DNA of 64,000 nt from Brooklawnia sp032229645. GTDB lineage: Bacteria; Actinomycetota; Actinomycetes; Propionibacteriales; Propionibacteriaceae. Where the stretch lies: contig CAVRLB010000001.1 in assembly GCA_963722295.1 (NCBI GenBank), forward strand, positions 558,001-622,000, written 5' to 3'. Made by a program: the position numbers and the translations under genes. This document shows, piece after piece, positions 31,739 to 40,664 of the stretch. The stretch's first letter is position 1; every line of letters begins with the position of its first letter. The notes under the pieces were generated by a model. The model was not told the DNA's origin. It made no database searches and worked only from the letters and a program-made list of their open reading frames with translations.

Positions 31739-34613
31739 CGTCTTTCATCTTCTGGCGCGCGATCTCGATCTGGCGCTGATACTCCCCCAGATCTCCCTTG
31801 GCCAGCGCGGCGTCGGCCGCGGCATAAGCGCTGGATGCTGCCTCGAGAGCCTGCTGCACAGCAGGAAGGCCGGTCGTCGGCGCCGTCGGCGTCTCACCTC
31901 CCGTGGTGGGCGTGTCACCCTCTCCGGTCGAGGCGCCCGCATCGCCTTCGAAGACCTGGTCCAGGGCCTCCTGTAGCGTCGAACCCAGACCGATGTGATC
32001 GCCGAACCGCACGACGATGAACCTCAGCACCGGGTAGGAGCCTTGAGTCTTTCCTCGCGTGTAGATCGGGTTCACGTAGATCAGGCCGCCGCCCAGCGGC
32101 AGCGTCAGCAGGTTGCCGTAGACAGGTTCCGCCGCGCCCTGGCTGGTGAACGGCAGTAGCGCCTGCTGCACCAACTGATCGGTTTGAATCGCATTGAAGG
32201 TCTGGTTGGGACCCGGCACCTGGTGGGTGTCCGACAACCTCAGCACGCGGATCTTGCCGTAGTCGGGGCTGGTTGCCTCGGCCACCACCGCCATGTACGC
32301 ACCCAGGTTCTCGCGCTCATTCGGCACGAAGACGGCAGTCTGGCTGAAGACCGGAGCGTCATCTCCTGGCCACTTGATGGATAGATAGTAGGCCGGCTCC
32401 TTGGTGTCTGCCGATCGGGGATCCTCCGGCACCACCCACAGATCGGACTGCTGGTACCAGGCATCCGGGTTGGTCATGTGGTAGCGGCCGAGGATCTGGC
32501 GCTGCACCTTGAACATCTCCTGCGGGTAACGCAGATGGGCCATCAGATCGGGGCTGATCTCAGCTACCGAATGCAGCATGTCCGGGTAGACCTTCTGCCA
32601 GGTCTGAAGAACCGGATCCTGGGTGTCCCAGGCGTAAAGGGTCACGCTGCCGTCGTACGCGTCGACCACGGCCTTCACCGAGTTGCGCATATAGTTCACG
32701 TTCTGACGCTCGAAGCCGATCTGGGTCCACGAGGTCGTGGAGTCGCTGGTCGCGCTCGCCAGATCAACACGCTGGGAGTTCGGATAGCTGTCCGAGGTCG
32801 TGTAACCGTCGACGATCCACACCACCTTGCCGTCGACCACCGCCGGGTACGGATCCTTGTCGATGTTCAGCCAGGGTGCAACCTTCGCCACTCGCTCGGC
32901 GGGGGTGCGCTCGAAGAGAATCTTGGAGTCGCTGTGTACCCGGCTGCTCAGCAGCAGGTTGATGTGAGCGAATCTCGACGCGAACAGCGCCCGGGTGAAG
33001 ATATTGCCGATCGGCACCCCGCCGGAGCCGTCGTAGGTGTTGTAGGTCTCACCGCCGCCGGACTCATTTCCACCCGGAGTGTCGAGCTCGACCGGGTCAA
33101 GGCCTTCAGCACTACCGACGACCGCGTACTCGGTGGTGTTCTCACCGAAGTAGATCCGCGGCTGCACCTGATTGATGGCGCCCACCGGCGGAATATCGCG
33201 CACGATCCACTCGGGTTCACCGCTCGACTGACGGCGATTGCCGTATGCGGCGACCGCCGCGTAGCCGTGGGTGTAGACCGTGTGCACATTGTTCCAGGTC
33301 TGGTTCTCGGTGGGCAGGCCGCCGACGTTGATCTCTCGCGCGGCGATGATCGCGTCGGTCTCCTGGCCGTCGATGGTGTACCGGTCGACGTCGAGGACCT
33401 CGGGGAACTGGTAGTAACCGCGCACCTGCTGCAGCTGCTCGAAGGTGGGCGAGATGACCTGGGGGTCCATCAACCGGATGCCCGGCAGCACCGAGGCATC
33501 CTGGACGAGCTGGCCCGCACTGACCGTCGTGGTCGCCGAATAGTCGGTGAGTTCGACATCGGTCACGTTGTAGGCCTCGCGGGTGGCCGCGATCTGGTTG
33601 ACGATATACGGGCGTTCTCGGTCGGGTTCGTTCGGGCGCACATCGAACTGCTGAACCAATGCCGGATAGCCCGCTTGGACGATCAGGCTGGATACCACTG
33701 CCAAGGCGACCGCCGAGGTCGGCAACATCCAGCGACGGATCTTGGCATTGACGAAGAACGCGATCGCGCAGACCAGACAGATAATCGACATGATCATCTT
33801 GGCCGTGATCCGGGCGTGGTCATCGGTGTAGCCGATTCCGGTGAACAGCGTGTCGTTGTCCGAGATCGCAAAACCGTAGCGTCCGAGCCACTGGTCGACA
33901 CCGATTGCGAGAGTGATCAGCCCCAACAGCACCGAGATGTGGGCCTGAGCCTTCTTGGTGAACGGATTGCTGAACCTAATCTCCGGCGACTGGCCTTCGC
34001 CGGCCGTCGTCACCCGCATCGGGCTGGTACGCAGCGATCCGGTGATGAAGTGGACGGCAGCCGCCGCCACGAGGGCGACCACCAGCGTCCAGATCACCTG
34101 GCCGACCACCCAACGCCACCAGGGCAACTGGAAAACGAAGAAGGACATGTCCAGACCGAAGTACGGATCGGTGGTACCGAACGGGGTGGCGTTGACCCAT
34201 GCCAGGAACATCTCAACGTTTGACACCGTGCCTGCCCCGGCCATGATGCCAAGCAACACAGCGGGGATTGCCACAGTGAGCCGGGTGTGCCGTTCCATCA
34301 CCTGCCGGTAGCTGCTGAGCGAACTGGATGAAGCCACCTGCACCCCGCGCGGACGCAGCCGGTAGGCGATCGCCATGTTGATCCACACGGCAGCGCCCAT
34401 CAGGACGCTGAAGATCGCGAAGAGCCCGACGGTGCTGCCCAATCGCACTGTGAAAACCTGCTCGGCATCGACGGAGCGATACCACAGCAGGTCGGTCCAG
34501 ATCCGCGCAAAGAGAATGAACAACAGGATGACTACTGTCAATACGATGATCGTTGGGGCCAAAGCGCCTCGGCGTCTCGGCACGGCACGCTCACCGGTGG
34601 TCGTGGAGCTCAT
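31719..34613 (-). CDS. UPF0182 (COG1615) large membrane protein
   Basis: Start is the ATG at 34613, giving 964 residues, the usual size for this family. Seven hydrophobic segments fill the first ~330 residues (PTIIVLTVVILLFILFARIWTDLLW is the first). The remaining 600+ residues are an extracellular region with IYFGENTTEYAVVGS, RDIPPVG and LLTLPLGGGLIYVNP. The C-terminal ~100 residues are an Ala/Glu-rich helix. The function is unknown. The start overlaps the PPA1309-family gene by 4 nt; the two and ylbL make an operon. The 3' end lies in a 39-nt tandem repeat. Confidence 0.92.
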   Translation of the reverse strand: MSSTTTGERAVPRRRGALAPTIIVLTVVILLFILFARIWTDLLWYRSVDAEQVFTVRLGSTVGLFAIFSVLMGAAVWINMAIAYRLRPRGVQVASSSSLSSYRQVMERHTRLTVAIPAVLLGIMAGAGTVSNVEMFLAWVNATPFGTTDPYFGLDMSFFVFQLPWWRWVVGQVIWTLVVALVAAAAVHFITGSLRTSPMRVTTAGEGQSPEIRFSNPFTKKAQAHISVLLGLITLAIGVDQWLGRYGFAISDNDTLFTGIGYTDDHARITAKMIMSIICLVCAIAFFVNAKIRRWMLPTSAVALAVVSSLIVQAGYPALVQQFDVRPNEPDRERPYIVNQIAATREAYNVTDVELTDYSATTTVSAGQLVQDASVLPGIRLMDPQVISPTFEQLQQVRGYYQFPEVLDVDRYTIDGQETDAIIAAREINVGGLPTENQTWNNVHTVYTHGYAAVAAYGNRRQSSGEPEWIVRDIPPVGAINQVQPRIYFGENTTEYAVVGSAEGLDPVELDTPGGNESGGGETYNTYDGSGGVPIGNIFTRALFASRFAHINLLLSSRVHSDSKILFERTPAERVAKVAPWLNIDKDPYPAVVDGKVVWIVDGYTTSDSYPNSQRVDLASATSDSTTSWTQIGFERQNVNYMRNSVKAVVDAYDGSVTLYAWDTQDPVLQTWQKVYPDMLHSVAEISPDLMAHLRYPQEMFKVQRQILGRYHMTNPDAWYQQSDLWVVPEDPRSADTKEPAYYLSIKWPGDDAPVFSQTAVFVPNERENLGAYMAVVAEATSPDYGKIRVLRLSDTHQVPGPNQTFNAIQTDQLVQQALLPFTSQGAAEPVYGNLLTLPLGGGLIYVNPIYTRGKTQGSYPVLRFIVVRFGDHIGLGSTLQEALDQVFEGDAGASTGEGDTPTTGGETPTAPTTGLPAVQQALEAASSAYAAADAALAKGDLGEYQRQIEIARQKMKDAQEAAK

Positions 34614-35161
34614 GAGTTCCCTTCGTTGTCTTGCAGTGTCCAGGCAATAGCTTGAGTCAGGGCAGGCACCATGTCCGCACCAACGAGCAGGTCGTCGGGG
34701 TTCGACGCCACGCGCGCGACGCAGTGGGTGATGATGGCGCCGTTTGCGGCTCGTACGGCGCCGGCGACCACCCGCAAATCCTGCCGTTGCGGATGATGCG
34801 CCACGAACTCGGCGGCACGAGCGGGATCGGGAGGTATCTCGGAGTCCAGGTCGGGTGGCAGGAAGCTGCGTTCCACCGATAGCGCGCAGCCGGTCACGGT
34901 AGGCGGCCAGTAGATCTGTGACAGCGCGGTCTCCAGATCGGTGCCCGGATGGAAGTCGTCTTGTTCGACCGAGGACAGCGCGTCGGGGCTCGTGACGGTC
35001 AGTTGGTCCGCGAGCGAAGGCTCCGCGGCCAGCAGCTGAGATGTAAGCACGAGCGCAAACAGCCGAGCAGGCTGATCCCAACCTGCCCTCCCGACGTACC
35101 GTTCGACCTCGACGAGTCCGGCCAGCAGCGCCTCGGTCTGCTGTTCGCTGTTCGTCAACAT
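34610..35161 (-). CDS. PPA1309-family protein
   Basis: This 183-residue soluble protein matches my memory of the PPA1309 family, found in actinobacteria next to UPF0182 and YlbL. Visible are EVERYVGRAGWDQPARLFALV, IYWPPTVTGCALSVERSFLPP and the late DLLVGADMVPALTQAIAWTL. No catalytic motif is known. It overlaps ylbL by 7 nt and UPF0182 by 4 nt, so it is translated together with them. Confidence 0.82.
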   Translation of the reverse strand: MLTNSEQQTEALLAGLVEVERYVGRAGWDQPARLFALVLTSQLLAAEPSLADQLTVTSPDALSSVEQDDFHPGTDLETALSQIYWPPTVTGCALSVERSFLPPDLDSEIPPDPARAAEFVAHHPQRQDLRVVAGAVRAANGAIITHCVARVASNPDDLLVGADMVPALTQAIAWTLQDNEGNS

Positions 35162-36201
35162 CTCGGTACCTGATCGGCTGTCGTCGGATTCTTCAATAGT
35201 TCCAGGCTGGTGATGGCATCACTCAGCTTCGTCACTTTCACCACGGTCACCGAGCTATCGATGCCCTCGATATCGACGCAGTTACCCTCGGGCACCAGCA
35301 TGATCTGGGCACCCGACTGCTCCGCGCCCCGCAGTTTCTGGCGCAGCGCACCGATCGAGCCGACATCACCGGCAGCGGTGATCGTCCCGGTGGCTGCCAC
35401 CGTCCGGTCATCGATCAGCGAGCCCGGCGTCAACTCGTCGTAGATGGCCAGCGCGAATGCCAGTCCCCCGGATGACCCGACGACCTCGGATTCCATGTTC
35501 ACCTGCACGTCGACCGGGTACTCGTAGTTGTTCTCCAATTCGACGCCGATGCGCGCCACCGAAGGATCGTCCTGATCGGCCACCGCGATCACGAAGACCT
35601 CAAGCTGCTCACTGCCGCGCTGCAACCCGAGTCGGATCACCGAGCCGGGCTGCTCCTGGCTGACCACGGCCGCGACCTCGGACTTGCGTTCAACCACCGA
35701 GCCGTTGACAGTGCTGATGAAATCGCCAACCGCCACCTTGCCGTAAGCGGGTCCCGAACTGGAGACCTGAGTGACCTGCGGCAGCGGAGTCACCGGGATG
35801 CTGGCGGCCAACAGTGCCGCGACCGTAGCATCGCGCTGGGAGTCGGCCATCACCTTGTTCTCATTGCCCTGCTGCTGGTCGACCGGACGACCCTGCGGAT
35901 AGACCCTCTCGCGTGGCAGCACCATCTGATCGGGAAAGACGTACGACAAGAATGCCTGTGGCAGCGTCATCTCGGAGTCCTGCTTGGTCACCGAAACCGT
36001 CGTCAGCAACAGCTGACCGTTGGTGCCGTAGGTGTTTGCTCCGCCGATCTGCAGCACAGGCTTGTCGCCGCTCTTGCCCAGCAGATCGATCGCCTGGCCC
36101 GACGACCACGACACGAACGGCACCGGTACGAGCGAGATCGCGACAATGAGCACGACGAACAAGGCTGTGGAAACGACCGCCGTCCAGCCCTGTTTGGTCA
36201 T
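35155..36201 (-). CDS. ylbL: YlbL/Lon-type PDZ-domain serine protease
   Basis: ATG at 36201 gives 348 residues. One N-terminal helix (residues 7-27) anchors it with the rest outside. A PDZ domain spans about 145-210 (KVAVGDFISTVNG). The C-terminal Lon proteolytic domain has SSGGLAFAL with the likely nucleophile S244 and K289 in GALRQKL, the 45-residue spacing of a Ser/Lys dyad. The frame is open to 36300 but similarity begins at MTKQGW. It is the first gene of the ylbL-PPA1309-UPF0182 operon and is divergent from the DUF2342 gene. Confidence 0.9.
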   Translation of the reverse strand: MTKQGWTAVVSTALFVVLIVAISLVPVPFVSWSSGQAIDLLGKSGDKPVLQIGGANTYGTNGQLLLTTVSVTKQDSEMTLPQAFLSYVFPDQMVLPRERVYPQGRPVDQQQGNENKVMADSQRDATVAALLAASIPVTPLPQVTQVSSSGPAYGKVAVGDFISTVNGSVVERKSEVAAVVSQEQPGSVIRLGLQRGSEQLEVFVIAVADQDDPSVARIGVELENNYEYPVDVQVNMESEVVGSSGGLAFALAIYDELTPGSLIDDRTVAATGTITAAGDVGSIGALRQKLRGAEQSGAQIMLVPEGNCVDIEGIDSSVTVVKVTKLSDAITSLELLKNPTTADQVPRC

Positions 36202-36326
36202 AGGCCCGCCCTTCCGTCTGACAGGTAGGTATCCCCTGACTCTACCGGTCCCGCAAACTGGGTGTGCGCCGGTTGCCCGGTGCGGTTGAATAGAGGCCAA
36301 GCGATGATCAGGAACGACGGTGAACG

Positions 36327-37658
36327 ATGAATGACGACATGGCCAATTGGTTCGCCCAGTTTAGTGGCTCGGGCGGCGATTTCGACTTCAACAAGCTGAT
36401 CGCTCAGCTGCAGCAGGCGATGGCGTCGATGGCTGGCAATGCGGACGGCAACGGCCTCGATTGGAACAGCGCCAAGACTACGGCGCGTCACGTGACGGCC
36501 TCGCTGGGTCCCGATCCGGTGCCCGGTCATCGCGATCAGCAGCAGGTTGCCGAGGCCGATCGGCTGGCCAGCCTTTGGCTCGACCAGCATGTCAGCTTCG
36601 GTCCACTGGTTCGCCCCCCGGCGGCCTGGAGCCGTGCCGAATGGGTCGAGAAGACCATGGGCGCATGGCAAACGGTCGCCGAGCCGATCGTCGTTCGCAT
36701 CGCTGATGCGCTGGCAACCTCGTTCGGGGATCAGTTCTCCGTCGGCGAGGAAGTCCCCCCAGAACTCGGCCAGTTCGGGGCGATGATGGCCCCGATGCTG
36801 CGTACCTCGGCCGGCGCGATGTACACCACCCAGCTTGCCCAGGCGATCGGCAAAATCTCCGGCCAGGTCGTTTCTGGTAGCGAAATCGGCATTCAGCTTC
36901 TCCCGGCACCGCAGATGGCGTTGCTCCCCACCAATGTCAGCGACTTCAGTTCGGGGCTGGGCATCTCGGACGAGGATGTGCGGATCTACCTCGCGGTGCG
37001 CGAAGGGGCGCGGCAGCGGCTGTTCGCCCAGGTCGGCTGGCTTGCCCCGCAGATACTCGCGTTGCTGGAGCACTATGCCCGCGAGATCACCATCGACGTC
37101 GGTGCGATCACCTCGACAATCGATGTGAGCGACCTCAGCGCGCTGACCCCCGAACGGCTCGCCGAACTCAGCGAGCAGTTGCAGGGCCGCCTCTTCGCGC
37201 CCACCCAGACCGATGAGCAACGCGAGATCCTCGGACGACTCGAAGCGCTGCTCGCATTGCTCGAGGGCTGGGTGGACGAGGTGACCGCCACGACGGTGAA
37301 CACCTGGATGCCGCATGCGGCCAATGCCCTATCGGAAGCGGTCCGACGTCGCCGCGCCACCGATAGTCCCGCGCAACAACTCTTCTCCGCACTGGTCGGC
37401 TTGGAGTTGTCGCCGCGCAGGATCCGGGACGCCGCCAATCTGTGGTCCGGCCTGACCCGCGAGCGCGGTGTCGCCGGACGCGATGCAGTCTGGGCTCATC
37501 CCGATCTGATGCCCACCGCCGCCGATCTCGACGACCCGCTGCGGCTACTCGCTCCCGATCAGGATTCAGACGGGGACGACATGGACGCCGAGTTGGCCCG
37601 GCTGCTGGAACGAGCCGAGCGCGAACGCCGTGACGAGTCAGGTGAAGCGGACGATTAG
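36327..37658 (+). CDS. DUF2342-family protein (named zinc-dependent metalloprotease)
   Basis: This 443-residue protein follows the family: N-terminal NWFAQFSG and DFNKLIAQLQ, WSRAEWVEKTMGAW, a segment LGISDEDVRIYLAVREGARQRLFAQVGWL, and the C-terminal Glu/Arg-rich tail. No HExxH occurs anywhere. In homologues I recall His residues in the region reading REGARQRLF here, so this copy may have lost the metal site. Its place next to ylbL and UPF0182 is conserved in mycobacteria. Confidence 0.83.
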   Translation: MNDDMANWFAQFSGSGGDFDFNKLIAQLQQAMASMAGNADGNGLDWNSAKTTARHVTASLGPDPVPGHRDQQQVAEADRLASLWLDQHVSFGPLVRPPAAWSRAEWVEKTMGAWQTVAEPIVVRIADALATSFGDQFSVGEEVPPELGQFGAMMAPMLRTSAGAMYTTQLAQAIGKISGQVVSGSEIGIQLLPAPQMALLPTNVSDFSSGLGISDEDVRIYLAVREGARQRLFAQVGWLAPQILALLEHYAREITIDVGAITSTIDVSDLSALTPERLAELSEQLQGRLFAPTQTDEQREILGRLEALLALLEGWVDEVTATTVNTWMPHAANALSEAVRRRRATDSPAQQLFSALVGLELSPRRIRDAANLWSGLTRERGVAGRDAVWAHPDLMPTAADLDDPLRLLAPDQDSDGDDMDAELARLLERAERERRDESGEADD

Positions 37659-37672
37659 GGCTCTGAGGGTCC

Positions 37673-38278
37673 TTAGCCGGGCGGTGCCGCCGATCGGGCG
37701 GCACTCCAGCCGTCCAGATAGCCGGCCGCTCGCTCCGCCTGCGGATAGTGCGCAACGAGTCGCTTGAAACCTTGCCCGTGGCCGGCGAATCTCAGGTGTG
37801 CCAGTTCATGAGCGAGCACGTAGTCGATCACCCATTCGGGCATGGGCTGAAGTCGATCGCTCAACCGGATTTCGCCGGTATCGATGCTGCACGAGCCCCA
37901 TCGATGACTCATATTGGTCACCCAGCGCACCGAGGTCGGACGAAGCTCGCGCCCCGCGGCAGCGTTGAGGTACTGAGCCGCGATCTCATGAGCCCGGCGG
38001 ATCAGATCTTCGTCCGAACGAGACAAGCGAGCCTGCTTGACCGCCAGCTGCTGAACCATCCGATTCACCCACTCCTGTTCCTCGGACGACGGCAGCCCGG
38101 CGGGCAGAAAGATGACGACCTCGCCTGCCTCCAAACGCGCCGAGACAGTCTTGCGGCGACGCGCGCTGCGCCGTACCCGGACGCCGGCCAGACCTGCCAG
38201 CAACGGCGGCAGGTGGAGGGTGGCGCTCGGCAGCACTTCTTGAGCGGGTTGGATCTGCTGTGACATGGTATCGCTCAC
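37673..38278 (-). CDS. YgjP/DUF45-type metallopeptidase (M48-like)
   Basis: This 201-residue protein contains HELAH at about 157-161 and then GHGQGFKRLV, the HExxH plus third His pattern of YgjP-type peptidases, plus RWGSC before it. It is soluble. Start may be residue 1 or the Met at residue 5. It is convergent with the DUF2342 gene with 14 nt between stops, and divergent from the DUF5679 gene (266 nt, no other feature). Confidence 0.87.
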   Translation of the reverse strand: MSDTMSQQIQPAQEVLPSATLHLPPLLAGLAGVRVRRSARRRKTVSARLEAGEVVIFLPAGLPSSEEQEWVNRMVQQLAVKQARLSRSDEDLIRRAHEIAAQYLNAAAGRELRPTSVRWVTNMSHRWGSCSIDTGEIRLSDRLQPMPEWVIDYVLAHELAHLRFAGHGQGFKRLVAHYPQAERAAGYLDGWSAARSAAPPG

Positions 38279-38544
38279 TCGACGTCATTGGCTTGACGGT
38301 GATGCCCGATGGGCATTAGCTTTCCTGTAGAGCCTCCGGTAATCGAATCCGTGCAGGGGAAGGCATGGGATTCGGCTCCGGGGGCTCTGCTACGTCCCGG
38401 CTGCAACCTGCGCGGCCCAGACCGGGCGATTCTCGGGCGTTCCGGATGGTTTCGCGCATGGTTCACTGGCTGCGCACCGAACCTGTGACCGCTAATATCG
38501 GCGTCAGTGGCCTGAAACCCGGCCCCCGAGTTAAGGAGAAGACT

Positions 38545-38706
38545 GTGGCTGAGGAAACCTATGAAGGCGAGTTCTACTGCGTGAAGTGCAAGGAGAAGCG
38601 CGAGGCCAAGGGAAACGTGGTGGTTAACGACAAGGGCACCAAGATGGCCAAGGCGAAGTGTCCGGTGTGCAGCACCAACCTGAACCGGATCCTGGGTAGG
38701 GCCTGA
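38545..38706 (+). CDS. DUF5679 zinc-ribbon protein (53 residues)
   Basis: A GTG with AAGGAGAA before it starts a 53-residue protein. Two CxxC pairs, C12-x2-C15 and C39-x2-C42, form a zinc ribbon, with many Lys between them. This matches the DUF5679 pattern. It may bind RNA or protein; the function is unknown. It is convergent with uvrD2. Confidence 0.85.
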   Translation: MAEETYEGEFYCVKCKEKREAKGNVVVNDKGTKMAKAKCPVCSTNLNRILGRA

Positions 38707-38731
38707 GATCTGCCGCCTTCCCGGCATTGGG

Positions 38732-40525
38732 TTAGTCGGACGCATGGTCGGCGATCACCTCGATGATCTGGTTGCCGTAGCGTTCGCATTTCGCTGGTCC
38801 GATGCCGGGAATTTTTGTCAGATTCGCTAGCTCTTCCGGCCGCTGTTCGGCTAGCGCGCGCAAGGTCGCGTCCGTGAAGACCACGAAGGCAGGCACCGAC
38901 TGGGTTTGAGCCTCTTCCCAGCGCCATTCGCGTAGTGCATCGAAGAGTTGCTCATCGAAGTCGGCAACGCAATCGGTATGGCGTCCGAGCTTGATCTCGA
39001 CGGCGTCGCTCAACGCTTTTCCGCACACATGGCAGGACGGCAGCGTCCGCGGCTTGCGGGTGCGGACACCTTTCGTACGCGGGCCGGCAGCTGAGGCGGG
39101 TTCGACCAATCCGGCCGCACGAAGAAACCGGGACGGCTCGCGACGACCGCGTCCCACGGTCCCGCCCTGCGCCCACGACAGTCTGAGTTCTGTTCGTGCC
39201 CTGGTCAATCCGACATAGAGCAGCCGCTTCTCCTCTGCGATCGCCGCCGGAGTGTCTGCCATGATGAACGGCAGCAGGCCATCGGACAGGCCGATCATCG
39301 CCACCGCCTCCCACTCGAGGCCTTTCGCCGAGTGGATCGTCGACAGTGTCACAGCATCATCGGACCGGTCTTGATGCTCTGCGTCGCGCACCGCATAGGG
39401 CACCTTCGCCGCCCGTAGTTCGTCGACGAGTGCCTCCGACTGCGCATTGATCCGGTACAGCACCGCTGATTGGTTCCACGCCATTCCCGCGCGATGGTGG
39501 TCGGCCAGCCAGGCCACCGTTGCGGCTGCTTCGGTCTGCTCATCGGAGGCGGGAATGACCTCGACATCCGGGCCGGCATCGCGGGTGGCGCGCAATCTGG
39601 CATCGCGTCCAATCAGCGCGTTCGCAGCGTCCAGCACCTGCGGCGTCGAACGATAGTTGGTGCGCAGCTTGAGAGTGAACGCATCGGGATGATCTCGGGT
39701 GAAGCCCGTCAGATAGGCGGGCTGAGCTCCGGCGAAGGTGTGAATGGCCTGGTTGGGGTCGCCGACCACGCAGATGTCACTGCGCTCCCCCAGCCACAAC
39801 TCCAGCAGGGTGCGCTGAATGGGGCTGACATCTTGGTACTCGTCCACGGTGAAATGGCGGTACTGGTCGCGGACCTCGTCGGCCACCTCGGGATGCTCGT
39901 GCAGCAATGCGATCGCGCAGAGCAGAATGTCGTCGAAATCGATGACACCCCGGTGCTTCTTCACCTGTTCATAGCGCAGCAACACCGACGCCACCTGCTC
40001 GGCATCCAAGCCGTCGACCTCGCGCCGCGCCTTCGCAGCCAACTCGATGTAGCGCTCGGACGGCACGTTCGAGACCTTCGCCCAGCTGATCTCCGCAGCC
40101 AGGTCGCGCAACAACGGCGTCTCGATGCTGACCGGCAGGGCGCGCGCGGCCTCCGCGATCAGGCCGAAGGTGCCGTTGGCCACCGGCGGCAACTCGACCC
40201 CGTTCACCCGCGGCCAGAAATAGCTCAGCTGTCGCAACGCGGCGGCATGGAAGGTACGGGCCTGCACCCGCGGCACCCCGAGCCCGGCGAGCCGGTGGCG
40301 CAACTCCGCGGCCGCCTTGCTGGTGAACGTGACGGCCAAGGTATGCCTGGCCTGCAACGCGCCGGTCGCCGCCCCATAGGCGATCCGGTGCGTGATCGCT
40401 CTCGTCTTGCCGGTTCCGGCGCCGGCAAGCACCACGACCGGACGACCGAAACTCGTCGCCACGGCGCGCTGTTCTGCGTCCAGTCCCTCCAGGACGCGGT
40501 CTGCCAGCGATGCTTCGGTACTCAC
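38732..40525 (-). CDS. uvrD2: ATP-dependent DNA helicase UvrD2
   Basis: This 597-residue SF1A helicase has Walker A AGAGTGKTRAI, DEYQDVSPIQ (motif II), the GDPNQAIHTFAGA motif III, LKTNYRS-like motif IV (LRTNYRSTP) and TIHSAKGLEWEAV (motif V). Then a small zinc-like module and a C-terminal HRDC domain (about 525-597) follow, as in mycobacterial UvrD2. The module has C-H-V-C ... H-T-D-C at about 497-518, i.e. C-C-H-C instead of four cysteines. It unwinds DNA 3' to 5'. It is divergent from recC, 139 nt apart. Confidence 0.93.
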   Translation of the reverse strand: MSTEASLADRVLEGLDAEQRAVATSFGRPVVVLAGAGTGKTRAITHRIAYGAATGALQARHTLAVTFTSKAAAELRHRLAGLGVPRVQARTFHAAALRQLSYFWPRVNGVELPPVANGTFGLIAEAARALPVSIETPLLRDLAAEISWAKVSNVPSERYIELAAKARREVDGLDAEQVASVLLRYEQVKKHRGVIDFDDILLCAIALLHEHPEVADEVRDQYRHFTVDEYQDVSPIQRTLLELWLGERSDICVVGDPNQAIHTFAGAQPAYLTGFTRDHPDAFTLKLRTNYRSTPQVLDAANALIGRDARLRATRDAGPDVEVIPASDEQTEAAATVAWLADHHRAGMAWNQSAVLYRINAQSEALVDELRAAKVPYAVRDAEHQDRSDDAVTLSTIHSAKGLEWEAVAMIGLSDGLLPFIMADTPAAIAEEKRLLYVGLTRARTELRLSWAQGGTVGRGRREPSRFLRAAGLVEPASAAGPRTKGVRTRKPRTLPSCHVCGKALSDAVEIKLGRHTDCVADFDEQLFDALREWRWEEAQTQSVPAFVVFTDATLRALAEQRPEELANLTKIPGIGPAKCERYGNQIIEVIADHASD

Positions 40526-40664
40526 GCCGACTCACTGTAGGCGGTGCGAGCGACAAAACCGCGCGCGCTTCACCCATGGAGATTCGCGGCGAGGGCCTCA
40601 CAACTGCTGTCGGCTGCGGGTTCGCGACGAAAAATGTCGGCCCCGGGATCTAAGGTGAGTTCCG

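Noticed and set aside
32478..34223. 581-codon open frame on the plus strand
   Set aside because: Antisense to the UPF0182 gene; no recognisable domain.
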